Source: CAZBBC01 sp964489835
Lineage (GTDB): Bacteria > Calditrichota > Calditrichia > JAJRVZ01
Reading direction: 5' to 3'
Length of the DNA stretch: 57,598 bases
Assembly: GCA_964489835.1 (NCBI GenBank)
Contig: CAZBBC010000016.1
Coordinates: 1-57,598, forward strand
The notes under the pieces were generated by a model, which did no database searches, was not told the origin of the DNA, and was given only the letters and a program-made list of their open reading frames with translations. Below are positions 16,578 to 26,480 of the stretch, one piece after another. A program made the position numbers and the translations under genes. How positions within the stretch are numbered: position 1 is the first letter of the stretch; each line of letters begins with the position of its first letter.

Positions 16578-17867
16578 TTATTTTAAAAGTAAATTGGGCA
16601 GCCAGATAATCAATCCTGGAATGAGAACACACAGCAATATGACGCCCAACATCACTAAAAGATAAGACCAGATAATCCCGAATGTTTCCCGGAGCGGTAT
16701 CTTTGCAATGCCACAATCAAGACAAAGTATCAGCGATACTGGTGGACTAATGGTGCCAATTAGCGCCCCCATGACTAACACGACACCGAGATGAATCGGA
16801 TCAATGCCCACCGACATTGCGACTTTATGCAATGGGCTGGCGAGCATAATGAGCAGAGGTGTTGTATCTATGGCCATCCCCAAAATAAAAATGACTATGG
16901 TTATAAGCAATAAAACACCTGTTGGATTGGAAGTGACCATTGATATTGCGTTTGTGATTTTATCAGCAAAAAAATTCCTTACCAGAACTTCTGAAAAAAC
17001 AGTAGAAACCGCAATAACCACCCAAATGACAGTTGTTGTATATGCAGCACTTATCAGCGATTGGGTAAAGTCGGAAAAAGAGAGATCGCGATATACCAAA
17101 CCAGAAACTACTAAAGCTGCAACGCATGCCAGTACACCGGCTTCTGTGGGAGTCGCGATTCCACCAACCAAACCAACAATAATTATAGCCGGCACTAAAA
17201 ATGCAGGCGCTGTTTTGAATCCGCTCTTGCCAATCTCTCTAACAGAACCCATCTTTCTATTAACTTTCTTATATCCTCTTTTTAGAACCCAATAGTGAGT
17301 GATTAGCATAAGAGCAATTCCAAGAATAAATCCAGGAATAGCACCGCCTAAAAACAGACTGGCCACAGAAGTATTGGTGAGGAATGCGTACAGTATCATC
17401 AAAATACTAGGTGGAATGATGGGACCGATGCAAGATGAAGTGGCAGTCACGACAACGCTAAAATCTTTATCATATTTTTCTTGTATCATCGCAGGAATCA
17501 TGAGTCCCCCGATTGCTGCGCTGTCAGCGGTTACAGAAGCCTGGATTCCCGCAAAGAGCATGCTTACAAGAATGTTTACCTGAGCCAAGCCACCGCGAAG
17601 ATGTCCTATTATCAGACTACTAAAATCAATTAGCTTTTTTAACAGTCCTCCTCTTACCAGAATTTCAGCAGATAACAGAAAAAATGGTATTGCCGCAAGA
17701 ACAAACGAATCTATCCCCTTGAACATTCTCGCTGGTATCAAACTTGTATTCAAATCGCCTTGACCAAGGAGAATTACAATGGCTGCAACACCTATGCTGT
17801 AGACAAGTGGAATTCTAAGCAATATTAGAAAAAACATTAATAAAAACAGGAAAAGGACAGAGATCAT
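16578..17867 (-). CDS. TRAP transporter large permease, DctM type
   Basis: 429 residues, almost wholly hydrophobic with about 12 membrane segments. It matches the TRAP large subunit in length and sequence (IPFFLLSAEILVRGG about 57-71; IPPSILMILYAFLTN about 152-166). It forms the sodium-driven inner-membrane channel with the small subunit. The ATG overlaps the DctQ stop (ATGA), a typical sign of coupled translation. An acidic sugar such as sialate or an aldonate/uronate is the likely cargo given the neighbours. Confidence 0.92.
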   Translation of the reverse strand: MISVLFLFLLMFFLILLRIPLVYSIGVAAIVILLGQGDLNTSLIPARMFKGIDSFVLAAIPFFLLSAEILVRGGLLKKLIDFSSLIIGHLRGGLAQVNILVSMLFAGIQASVTADSAAIGGLMIPAMIQEKYDKDFSVVVTATSSCIGPIIPPSILMILYAFLTNTSVASLFLGGAIPGFILGIALMLITHYWVLKRGYKKVNRKMGSVREIGKSGFKTAPAFLVPAIIIVGLVGGIATPTEAGVLACVAALVVSGLVYRDLSFSDFTQSLISAAYTTTVIWVVIAVSTVFSEVLVRNFFADKITNAISMVTSNPTGVLLLITIVIFILGMAIDTTPLLIMLASPLHKVAMSVGIDPIHLGVVLVMGALIGTISPPVSLILCLDCGIAKIPLRETFGIIWSYLLVMLGVILLCVLIPGLIIWLPNLLLK

Positions 17868-18373
17868 TGTCTTTCCCCTTTTTGGCCCCGTCCTATTTTA
17901 GCGGCGATCAGGAATAAATTTTCAATAAAGACGAGTAATATGCCAACTGGAATAACAATGTAAACAACCCCCATAGGAAGCCAACGGAATGAGGCTGTTG
18001 AATACAACATTGTCGTTGGAATGTATTGGATTGATCCCCAAATGATAACTCCCGCAAAAAACAAGGTGATCATCCTGTTAAAACATTCTAATGCTAAGCG
18101 GCTCGTCCCTTTCATTTTTGTGAAAATTATATCTACGACGAAATGCGAATCTTTTCGATCGCTCAAATGCCACAAAAGGAAAACAATCCAAATAAATGAA
18201 TATCTGCTAAACTCGCCTACCCACATCCACGGATCATAAATTTTAGTGTAACGAAAAAAAATATTTAAAACTTGTACGATTAAAATGGCTGAAAATAAAA
18301 TGACCACAATAATTTCAGTGATTAATCTTGTGATATTTTGAACAACAAAAGCATTGTTTTGCGATTTATTCAT
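17864..18373 (-). CDS. TRAP transporter small permease, DctQ type
   Basis: 169 residues with four membrane helices, as usual for DctQ (about 18-38, 53-70, 93-115 and 135-158). It includes a W-GEFSRYSFIW motif typical of the family (WVGEFSRYSFIW, about 47-58). It overlaps DctM by four bases and follows DctP by 63 bases, giving the usual P-Q-M order. Confidence 0.9.
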   Translation of the reverse strand: MNKSQNNAFVVQNITRLITEIIVVILFSAILIVQVLNIFFRYTKIYDPWMWVGEFSRYSFIWIVFLLWHLSDRKDSHFVVDIIFTKMKGTSRLALECFNRMITLFFAGVIIWGSIQYIPTTMLYSTASFRWLPMGVVYIVIPVGILLVFIENLFLIAAKIGRGQKGERQ

Positions 18374-18436
18374 ACAGCTCTAAATGGTTAAATTCTACAA
18401 GTTGAAATTGCTTAATTTAAACTCATTATTTCTTGT

Positions 18437-19537
18437 TTACGGCAGCGGCCTTCCGGTTGCATCTTTGACATAGTTAATCCACTCTTTGTAGAACTGGAAA
18501 ACACTGGTTCCTTTGTTCTTCATATATCGTTCACGAAATTCCGGTATTTTTTCAACCAGAGCGCTCAAATCAATATCTTCATATTCCACAAAAACAACGC
18601 CCGCCTGGATAATTCTTTCTTTAAAATCGTTGTATTGTTTCTGTATTTCCGACAAGTTATAATCCTCACTGTCTTTACAAACTTTTAGAAATATTTCCCG
18701 GAGGTCAGTCGGCAGACTGTCCAGCCATTTTTGCGAAGAAAGCATAAAACTTTCACTCAGCACTAATCGTGTATCCAGGAAGCATTTTAACACCTCATGC
18801 CAATTTGCAGCGCCCGCATTGGTCACTGCAGCAACGACGCCGTCACATACTCCGGTTTTAAAAGCCATGTAAGCATCCGCATACGGCATTGGATTTGGGA
18901 TAGCGCCATATAACTTTGTGACTTCAATCCAAAATTCAGCATTCACTGATCTGAATTTTGCTCTCTTTATTTCATCTAAACTTTTTATAGGTTTCTTGTA
19001 CCAAATTCCCCAATAGTCTCGTATGTCCAGACCTACAGGATAAAAACCTTTTTTCGCAGCTATTTCAACAAACTGCGGCCAGTATCCGCGGATAACATCC
19101 CGAGCTTCATTCCTGCTTTTCCATTTGTATAATGGAAGCTCAATGACATTTGCTTCTGGACAATAATGATAAAAATAGCTGCCGGCCCCAGCCATCAATT
19201 CCAAATTGTCCAATAATAAATCTTCAAGATTTTCTTTTTCTCCACCGGCAACACCTCCATGAAAAACCTGACACTGAAAACGATTTCCGCTTCTTTTTTC
19301 CAATTCCGCTGCGACCCAGTCTAATTTCTTTCCGATAAAATGCTCATTACTAAAAAGAGATGCCATCCTGACTCTTACCAGTCCATTTACTTTGCTGATA
19401 TCTCCTTGATCTTGTTTTTTTGAACACCCGCTAAAAGAAAAAACCAGAGAATAAACAAAAACACAAGCTAAAAAGGCGAATCGAATTCGCTGGTGATTTT
19501 TCTTTCCAGGAAGATTGTTTGAATTTGCTGGTCTCAT
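18437..19537 (-). CDS. TRAP transporter solute-binding protein, DctP type
   Basis: 366 residues. The signal peptide ends in a lipobox (FSFSGC, Cys38), so the binding protein is probably lipid-anchored. The family segment KFRSVN (Arg about 190), which supplies the arginine that grips the substrate carboxylate, is followed by GAIPNPMPYADAYMAFKTG, the usual substrate-loop motif. It opens the operon dctP-dctQ-dctM-aldolase. The cargo therefore very likely carries a carboxylate, and an aldolase substrate such as sialic acid or a keto-deoxy sugar acid would fit. GGAG lies 9 bases before the ATG. Confidence 0.9.
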   Translation of the reverse strand: MRPANSNNLPGKKNHQRIRFAFLACVFVYSLVFSFSGCSKKQDQGDISKVNGLVRVRMASLFSNEHFIGKKLDWVAAELEKRSGNRFQCQVFHGGVAGGEKENLEDLLLDNLELMAGAGSYFYHYCPEANVIELPLYKWKSRNEARDVIRGYWPQFVEIAAKKGFYPVGLDIRDYWGIWYKKPIKSLDEIKRAKFRSVNAEFWIEVTKLYGAIPNPMPYADAYMAFKTGVCDGVVAAVTNAGAANWHEVLKCFLDTRLVLSESFMLSSQKWLDSLPTDLREIFLKVCKDSEDYNLSEIQKQYNDFKERIIQAGVVFVEYEDIDLSALVEKIPEFRERYMKNKGTSVFQFYKEWINYVKDATGRPLP

Positions 19538-19719
19538 GATTCATTACTCCAGAGTTTATGATATCATAAGCAGAGGGAACATCAATATTTCCTGGACAGG
19601 ATAACACGGATTGACAGAATTAATTATTCTTCAATAAAAATTCCGACGTCCAGCTGATTCCATATATAGGAGAAGTTTCCCCTGCTGTTCAGAAAAACAC
19701 GGCTTATCAAACCGATGTT

Positions 19720-21141
19720 TTAGTTTACAAACGTTTGCCATTTTGGTAAACGAACCAGCAACATTTCATAGACCATACCCTTTGTCTCTGCCGGTGATCC
19801 CCCTGTCCTGGCTGAGTCCAAATCTCTTGCTCGTTCCGGATCGACAACCTCAACCCAGGCGACAGAATAAATATGATCATCTGTACCAATGGCAATGCTT
19901 TCAGCAAAGAACACCCTTCTCTTGTCCGGAGAGAAAATAGGGCCGTGATTGATCAACTTTTTTTCATCAATATTGTAGGTCAACAAATATAGAGACGACT
20001 GCGTATCCTTGCGTCCTTTAATGACAACCTCCGGTCCATGTGAGAGATAAAAAAGAGTATTTTGGGGACCGAGTGTAAATCCTAACTGGCTGATTTCCGG
20101 ATTTCTGGGCATTCCCTGATAGGCTTCGGGCCTCATGTCGGCAATTGCCTGAATGTAATTCGTAAAGGGATCAAACTCAAAAAGTGTCGTCGTCTCAAAA
20201 TGCAATCCCCAAAAACTGTTTGTTTTCGGATTCCATTCTATCGTTCGCCAGTTGTGCCTAAAATCCCCTTTTAAGGTTGCCTCGGCTGACTGTGCAAAAG
20301 GAACCTGTTTCAGGTCCAGTCCTTCGATATAAGTAACTTTCCTGTCCTGAGTGGGATCGAATTTCCAAATTTGGCCATTCATTGTTGAACCATACAGACA
20401 ACCATTCGGATCCAATGGCATTGTCCGACAAATCATTTCCCACTCTGTTGGATGGTGTCCCCATTCCCCGCGATGCTGAACCGCACCCCAATAACGCAAA
20501 TCATTCTGATTTATATCATAGGACACCAATATACCGGAAGGCCACGTGAGACCATAGAGCATTTCATTTTTCGTGTCCATCGTCAGCGTAATTATTCCCT
20601 CATTACAAAATATTTGTGCCAGATCTGTAAATTTACCGGTGGATAAGTCATAATTCATGAAATGACCACCCTGATAAGGTTGCTTGCCATTGTATTCTGT
20701 GCCGGGCAAACCAGCCCTACTATAAAAACTTGTATGTGTGGCAAACCAGATTTTCCCTTTGTGTTCGTACATTCGGGTATGAATCTTTCCATTAGAATAC
20801 TGCTTTTTTGAATCTTCGCCTACAATTTCATCTACTTTGGCGATCAAGGTCACTTTTTTTGTGGCAGGATCAAAGCTATAAAAACGAGCGGCATAATCAT
20901 TCTTGTGAGATCCGATGGAAAAATATATTTTTCCATCGGAAGCGCCTATTAATGCCGTATAACCGCTATCTCCCCAGGGAAAATCAGGCTGATAGATTTC
21001 AGCAGTGATTATTTTTTTTACCAATTCGAAAGGTATCGTTTTTTTAACGGAATCCTTTGCGGTGGCAGAAAAATAAAATAAAAAAGTTAATACGATCAAC
21101 ATGGTGCAACGAGGTTTTGATCTATTTTTACAAGGTAACAT
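19720..21141 (-). CDS. exported beta-propeller protein of unknown function
   Basis: 473 residues with a signal peptide (about 12-29). The rest is a run of propeller-like strands: GKIYFSIGS, GKIWFATHTS, LYGLTWPSG, GCLYGSTMNGQIWKFDP and NTLFYLSHG. No catalytic signature is recognised. It resembles the SMP-30/kelch-like propellers often found among polysaccharide genes. A good AAGGAG precedes the ATG by 8 bases. The upstream region shares two motifs with the region before the NHL copy D gene (see 21166). It could bind or modify sugars, but nothing in the sequence decides this. Confidence 0.7.
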   Translation of the reverse strand: MLPCKNRSKPRCTMLIVLTFLFYFSATAKDSVKKTIPFELVKKIITAEIYQPDFPWGDSGYTALIGASDGKIYFSIGSHKNDYAARFYSFDPATKKVTLIAKVDEIVGEDSKKQYSNGKIHTRMYEHKGKIWFATHTSFYSRAGLPGTEYNGKQPYQGGHFMNYDLSTGKFTDLAQIFCNEGIITLTMDTKNEMLYGLTWPSGILVSYDINQNDLRYWGAVQHRGEWGHHPTEWEMICRTMPLDPNGCLYGSTMNGQIWKFDPTQDRKVTYIEGLDLKQVPFAQSAEATLKGDFRHNWRTIEWNPKTNSFWGLHFETTTLFEFDPFTNYIQAIADMRPEAYQGMPRNPEISQLGFTLGPQNTLFYLSHGPEVVIKGRKDTQSSLYLLTYNIDEKKLINHGPIFSPDKRRVFFAESIAIGTDDHIYSVAWVEVVDPERARDLDSARTGGSPAETKGMVYEMLLVRLPKWQTFVN

Positions 21142-21165
21142 TGATTTTTCTCCTTTTTGTAAAAT

Positions 21166-21196
21166 TTGGTAGTATACTAAATAATTGACATTTGTT
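21166..21196 (-). promoter_or_regulatory. candidate shared promoter/operator, site 1
   Basis: On the minus strand it reads AACAAATGTCAA, 8 other bases, then TATACTACCAA, lying 26-55 bases before the ATG of the 473-residue propeller gene. The same two blocks in the same order occur at 30534-30576 before the NHL pair, but 20 bases apart. The difference of 12 bases is about one DNA turn. TATACT resembles a -10 box. Confidence 0.4.
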
Positions 21197-21222
21197 TAGT
21201 TTGTTTTAAAATAAGTTTACCA

Positions 21223-21330
21223 TCATAAAACACCAACCCATTCAATAGGCCTGCCAGGCAGATCGTAACAATAAAAATCACTGTTCAATAAAATTTCATA
21301 TTTTTCACCTGTTATATTGATATCCTTAGG
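21223..21330 (-). pseudogene. possible orphan C-terminal tail
   Basis: A minus-strand frame of 35 codons with no start codon, ending ...YDLPGRPIEWVGVL and a stop. Its amino-acid mix looks protein-like and it sits just after the 726-residue gene, in the same kind of place as the NHL tails at 11120 and 26264. No parent gene is recognised in this window. It is weak evidence for another gene scar. Confidence 0.3.
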
Positions 21331-21397
21331 CTATATTAGATTATCTCAACTCTTTTATCCTTTTGCTTGTGATCAAACACTCACCTATTTTCCAACT

Positions 21398-23578
21398 TTA
21401 TTTATCAAATCGCAAAACAACAGGATGAATGGTTCGACACTCAACAGGCGCATGAAATTCCCATTTCCCATTTCCTCTATCCTTAAAAGATACATCATTT
21501 AGCTTTACCCAATGACCATCATCTTCCAACAAACTAATATTATCCGTTTTCCATTTTTCATCTATAATGATGTGCAGCGAGGAAATCTTGTCAAGACACA
21601 TATTAAAAATCGCGGCTGTATGATATAAACCGGATTCGTTCTCAAGAGCAATGACAAAGATATTCGGCTGTTCCTGCACATAAATCGGTAAATTTTTACC
21701 GCCAATCCATTCTAAAATTCCACACATTTGTTCTTTTTTCTTGTAATTAAGAAGAGAGGATCCACTTGTTCCTGCTAAATCATAAGCCATCACAGCTACA
21801 CGTCCACCTAACGTATTTTCATATAACACCATTGCCGGACTGACAAAAGATTCATTACCATCCAAAAAGGATGACACGACCTGAGTCCCTTTTAGAGGTA
21901 ACAATTTCTTTACCTGATTTCTCTCGCCACCCGGCAGTTTGCCTAAACCCCAAAAGTACATATAATCCCCTTCAGTATTGTCACGCCAGGGATTATCTTC
22001 AGACAGGCTTTCATATTTCACCCGAGATGGTTTATCCACATCTGTTACGTCTGTACCAATTAAATCAGAATAACCTTTTTGAGCTAAAATTTCTGCGGCC
22101 CGGCTGTCAAATATAGCACCACGGCTCAGTATTTTTTTTATCTCTTTTTCAGAAAATCCGTACACATCCTCTCCGGCCAGAACAGGCACGCCATCACCGT
22201 CAAATGCATAGGGAATTCCCAACTGACCGAGCAGTTTAACCCATGGTGAAGTTCCTGAGTAAGGACGTCTGGGTGGATCTGGTAAAGGAGTAAAAGCATG
22301 TCGCTCCGGTCGAAAAGGAATAATTGCTCCCACAGGGGAACTGGTTTTACCCACTTTTTTTAATGCCTCAAAAAACAACCAATTTTCCCGGATCATGTGC
22401 TGATATCCTTTATCTTCCAATGGCCCATCAAGGTACTGAGTAATATAGGATAACGAACCATCCAGGCCATATAACATCGCTAATGAGATATAGGAACGGA
22501 GTTTTTCGGCTGAAACAAAAAACCGACTGTGCGGCCAGACATCTGACTCGTGTATCGTTTCAACCTGTTTTGGCAAATTGTGTCTGGTATAACCAAAATG
22601 ATAACTGATTACCGGCAAACATTTCGGATCATCGCTGCCATAGGTGGCGCCATAAAGTCGCACCAGCGGACGTGTATTTCCAGCTAACGCTAAAGATACT
22701 GGACCGGTAAAATTACCATCAAAATCCGCCACACCTGATTGACAAAGTCCGGCCCGGGTGTGGGGATTTGCCTGATCGATTGCCTTACGAATATCTTTTG
22801 CCATTTCCACCAAAGACTGGCGACTCAAATCGGCCCAGGCCAGGCGGTATTTTGCTGCTTTATCTCCTCCGGAATTAAAAATTTCTACGAGTTTTTCGCG
22901 AGTAAAATCTTCTCCCATCATTTCCGAGAACTGTTTTATATGTTTTGGACAAAAACATCCATAGGAGATATCCGGCTGATGATTGCTGAGTTCATAATCA
23001 TCCTCAAAAAAGACAACAAAGGGATGAGCGATCTCTACCACAGCCTTGATACAATTACTAAAATAGGAACGGTAATTTTGATCAAGCGGGCAATACGAAG
23101 AATAGTTCATCATTGTATCAACAGCCACTCTGCCTGTTATGTCTACTATATTCTGAAAATAATAAGGACTGGCTGGATTCTGATGATCCGGGAAATGATT
23201 AATGGCGCCCTTTAACGTCGGAGCACACCACCATCCAAGCTGGATATCGTAGGGTGCGACTTTTTCCTGTGCCTTGCGCAACCTTTCTCCAAATTGTCGA
23301 TATTCTTCAACCGGTAATAGGCCACGAGATTGCGCAATGAACCAGGGCCAGACAATAATAAACCGATGGATACCTGTTTCTTTTTTCAAACGAATTAAAT
23401 CGTCCAGCAGTTCATCTTCTTTAGATTCAATAAGATTAAAAGGAACAATCGGATCAAATGTCATATCGATATCTTGTGGAGCTTTTTCGCTTTTCGTGAC
23501 ATTTTGAGCGAAAATATCCCGGGATAATAGTATCAAGACAATAAAAATGATCTGAAATAGTTTTTGCCTATTTATCAC
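21398..23578 (-). CDS. exported putative glycosidase, unknown family
   Basis: 726 residues with a signal peptide (1-24, SRDIFAQ). Residues 50-450 read like a TIM barrel of the GH42/GH-A type: HRFIIVWPWF, YDIQLGWWCAP, VVFFEDDYEL (about 165-175; acidic strand end), and a C-rich CFCPKHIKQFSE segment common in unassigned barrel glycosidases. Residues 450-620 resemble a trimerisation-type alpha/beta domain, and the end a small sandwich. The start is GTG at 23578 with AAAGGA just before it, 13 bases after the previous gene, so the two are co-transcribed. Its first codons recur as an orphan leader in front of GH78. The family is not recognised with certainty. Confidence 0.7.
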   Translation of the reverse strand: MINRQKLFQIIFIVLILLSRDIFAQNVTKSEKAPQDIDMTFDPIVPFNLIESKEDELLDDLIRLKKETGIHRFIIVWPWFIAQSRGLLPVEEYRQFGERLRKAQEKVAPYDIQLGWWCAPTLKGAINHFPDHQNPASPYYFQNIVDITGRVAVDTMMNYSSYCPLDQNYRSYFSNCIKAVVEIAHPFVVFFEDDYELSNHQPDISYGCFCPKHIKQFSEMMGEDFTREKLVEIFNSGGDKAAKYRLAWADLSRQSLVEMAKDIRKAIDQANPHTRAGLCQSGVADFDGNFTGPVSLALAGNTRPLVRLYGATYGSDDPKCLPVISYHFGYTRHNLPKQVETIHESDVWPHSRFFVSAEKLRSYISLAMLYGLDGSLSYITQYLDGPLEDKGYQHMIRENWLFFEALKKVGKTSSPVGAIIPFRPERHAFTPLPDPPRRPYSGTSPWVKLLGQLGIPYAFDGDGVPVLAGEDVYGFSEKEIKKILSRGAIFDSRAAEILAQKGYSDLIGTDVTDVDKPSRVKYESLSEDNPWRDNTEGDYMYFWGLGKLPGGERNQVKKLLPLKGTQVVSSFLDGNESFVSPAMVLYENTLGGRVAVMAYDLAGTSGSSLLNYKKKEQMCGILEWIGGKNLPIYVQEQPNIFVIALENESGLYHTAAIFNMCLDKISSLHIIIDEKWKTDNISLLEDDGHWVKLNDVSFKDRGNGKWEFHAPVECRTIHPVVLRFDK

Positions 23579-23591
23579 TAATTCCTTTCGT

Positions 23592-26261
23592 TTAGCGAAC
23601 AGTAATCAAATTTCTTTTTCTCAACGCTTCTAATCCGTTTTTCCAGAAGCCACCCGCTCCCCATAAATAGAAGGAGAAGTACGTGGTACTCTGTTGATAT
23701 ATTGGTACCCATGGTTGGAATTCTCCAAAATAATAATGTGCATCCCCGTTCCTGGGATGGTTCATAAACATATGCAGAAACAAAGGCTGATCCACAGGAT
23801 AAGCCCCGATAAAAGTAATATCTTCTTCAGTATCGTAGCCCGCATTCCATCCTTCTTTCAGAAAAAATATTCTTCCAAAATATCTGTCAGGATCCATTCG
23901 GTATTCATGTAATCCATCCATTTCGGGTACTGTATATACATCTTCGGTCCAATGTTTCTTGCCCAGCACAAGGATCGGTACCGGAGCAATTACGTTAGCT
24001 TCCGGGTTTCTAAATGTCAATGCATAACGCACTTCAAGTAAAGGAGAATTTCCATAAAGGGTGAATGTCTTTTCCAGCCTGTTCCCATAATAATCAGTCC
24101 ACATTCTCACACGTACATAATCACCTTCTTTTTTCACTATTTCAGAATTATACACCTGGTGGGTTTCCATACTGGCCTGTCCCAGAAAATCCTCAAATCC
24201 TCCATAGGGATAATATCCTCTTTTTCTGAATGGGCGTTTATCATCAATGGGTTTTTCTGGCCATAGCTTGAATAGCACATTGTCCTCACGGCTTTTTACT
24301 ATGTATTCAATTACCCTGGCACCTGTGGCTAAGAGCGTAACTTGTACACTGTCGTTTTCCATACGGTATTCATCTACTTCGTCACTATTAAGATCTAGTG
24401 CGTACACATATGGTTTTCCCTCTGCTTTTCCAACCCCCAGTTGCGAAGTATATTCAATATCCAGTGCCGATACTTTCACTTTGTAATTTCCGGCAGGAAC
24501 TTCCAGTTTAAATAGCATATCTTTAAATGTTCCTTGCGAAGCCTCGCAACTTTGCGACGTTTTATAAATTACTTTTTTCTCATTTTTAGCTTCAAAAACT
24601 TGTACTTTTACAGGAAAGGAAGACTTATCTGTAAAATTGTGGATTGTAACCGGGTAGTGTACATCAGGCGCATGTGCGTATAAAAGTCGATGGACTGATA
24701 TTGCCTGTGGCAAGTCCAGCATGGCCACAATACTCTTTTTTCTTCCATTCCAGGTATAATGAACAGCCACAGGATTTGTGTTGTCCATTGCATCCGGTGT
24801 TAGTAATAAGGAAAAATGAATTGTTTTAGCACTTCCTCCCGGAAGATTAATCGATTCCGGCGAATTATTCTTTATTTTAAGTGTAGGAGGTAGGGTGAAT
24901 TCCAGAACACCGGAAATTGCTTCTGAATTGGTATTTGTAACTGTCACCTGTAAATCGTAGCCTTCAACCTTGGCTTCCAGGTTTATCCGGTCACCAAAAT
25001 ATTCTTCCAGAAAAATCCTGTCAAGCAACAGCATTTGAAGTGCATTGCGATAACGGGCAGGCCCCATCATTTTGCCCATTTCAAGTATTCCAACTTCCCT
25101 TCTGTCCATGATGGCAGCCCACATACTCTCTCGGGTAAGTGATTGTTTCTTTTCAAGGAACAGTACCATGCTTGATAAGGCGTTATTTTCCAAACCACCG
25201 GTTCTCAATACAAAGGGAACATTCTCACTATCAATTTGCTCTTTATTTCCTTCGGTGGCCAAATATCCATCATAATGAAATGGATCAGCACCCGTATCCC
25301 ACACATTTCGAAAAATATAACCCTCCTTTTTACGTGCATAGTCAATCCAGGATTCCATAGTAAACAGACTTTGATTCTGAAAACCATCATAATCCTTGCA
25401 TCCGTAGAGGGGTGAAAACCCCACATCCGTTACCACAGAAAGATTTACCTGTTCCATCCATTCGTTGAGTTCGTCCCTGACCAAAAAATCCATATAACCG
25501 CTAAAAACAAACCAGCTATTGCCCTCATTCATGCCTTTTCCTATTACCTCTAAAGGATGCCCCCCCATACAGGTTACACTCTTCAGTAAAGTTTCAGCAC
25601 CAAACCAACCTTTATGTAAATCATACTTTTCGATTACTTCCTTGGTATTGTTTATAAGTTTTTTTAATTCTTCTCGCGCTTTTTCGTCAGATGAACTGAC
25701 AATGAATAGTTTCTTGTTTCCATTTTCAAGATAAAAGGCATCGATTTCAACAAAATCTCTGACGTTGTATTGATGGCTTTTTAGTTTTTCCTTCCAGATA
25801 TTTTCCTTAGGCCGTTTTTCTGCAAGCCTTTTTCCCGTTTCTGATTCAGGATTAACAAAGATTAAAACGTTGCTATTTTTAAGAGAATTTTCCAGTTCCT
25901 GAATTGAAGGTTGATACACAGAAATATAATGTTCCACCAAAAGTCCGGTAAGGAATCCCTCTTGCATGGATAATCCGGGTAATTGCAAATCTTCTGCAAT
26001 ATCTGCTTTGCTTTGTGCGATTGTGTATTCTACGTTAGGGATGCTCATCTTGCAAAGATTGCCATACCGGATCCATTCTCGATATGTGTCATGCCAATGG
26101 TTGGTATAGCCGTTAAACTGAACATTAGTAATCACTATATTTTCCATTGGATAAAAACCACCGTTATATTTGTAATCATCCAATTCACCGGCTGATAACG
26201 GGCAGTTCATCAAACCATAAACAAGCATTGATAAAGCCAGAATATTTTTTATTCTTTTCAT
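23592..26261 (-). CDS. large exported protein of unknown function
   Basis: 889 residues with a signal peptide (1-24). An N-terminal alpha/beta part (about 30-430) contains VITNVQFNGYTNHWHDTY and CMGGHPLEVIGKG. A fibronectin-like or NEW3-like beta-domain (about 440-535) and further sandwich domains follow; the C-terminal third (about 640-889) resembles mutarotase-type folds. No known family is recognised. Its ATG is two bases after the stop of an orphan NHL tail, whose last bases (AAGGATTAATC) now supply the ribosome site. This shows that an NHL gene once stood directly upstream. It heads a tight pair with the 726-residue gene. Confidence 0.65.
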   Translation of the reverse strand: MKRIKNILALSMLVYGLMNCPLSAGELDDYKYNGGFYPMENIVITNVQFNGYTNHWHDTYREWIRYGNLCKMSIPNVEYTIAQSKADIAEDLQLPGLSMQEGFLTGLLVEHYISVYQPSIQELENSLKNSNVLIFVNPESETGKRLAEKRPKENIWKEKLKSHQYNVRDFVEIDAFYLENGNKKLFIVSSSDEKAREELKKLINNTKEVIEKYDLHKGWFGAETLLKSVTCMGGHPLEVIGKGMNEGNSWFVFSGYMDFLVRDELNEWMEQVNLSVVTDVGFSPLYGCKDYDGFQNQSLFTMESWIDYARKKEGYIFRNVWDTGADPFHYDGYLATEGNKEQIDSENVPFVLRTGGLENNALSSMVLFLEKKQSLTRESMWAAIMDRREVGILEMGKMMGPARYRNALQMLLLDRIFLEEYFGDRINLEAKVEGYDLQVTVTNTNSEAISGVLEFTLPPTLKIKNNSPESINLPGGSAKTIHFSLLLTPDAMDNTNPVAVHYTWNGRKKSIVAMLDLPQAISVHRLLYAHAPDVHYPVTIHNFTDKSSFPVKVQVFEAKNEKKVIYKTSQSCEASQGTFKDMLFKLEVPAGNYKVKVSALDIEYTSQLGVGKAEGKPYVYALDLNSDEVDEYRMENDSVQVTLLATGARVIEYIVKSREDNVLFKLWPEKPIDDKRPFRKRGYYPYGGFEDFLGQASMETHQVYNSEIVKKEGDYVRVRMWTDYYGNRLEKTFTLYGNSPLLEVRYALTFRNPEANVIAPVPILVLGKKHWTEDVYTVPEMDGLHEYRMDPDRYFGRIFFLKEGWNAGYDTEEDITFIGAYPVDQPLFLHMFMNHPRNGDAHYYFGEFQPWVPIYQQSTTYFSFYLWGAGGFWKNGLEALRKRNLITVR

Positions 26262-26263
26262 GA

Positions 26264-26338
26264 TTAATCCTTACCTAAAACTTCTACACCCATCTCTTTC
26301 AATCCTTTGATTGGTTTGTTAATTCGTATATATACACA
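26264..26338 (-). pseudogene. orphan C-terminal tail of an NHL protein
   Basis: A minus-strand frame ends in KGLKEMGVEVLGKD and a stop, matching the end of NHL copy C (KGRKDLGVEVLGAE). Only about 24 codons remain, with no body or start. The scar lies between the 451-residue and 889-residue genes. The remaining bases to 26480 show no gene. Confidence 0.65.
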
Positions 26339-26480
26339 TAAAATGGTTTTGAATAGTCAGTCAATTTGCCCTTTTCAATAATAGCGGACAGTAAAATGAT
26401 TATCATCTTAAATCTATCGACGGGATGTAATTGTGAGAGATGCCGATGTACACCCTGTTTTTATATTCAAGCAATAATTA

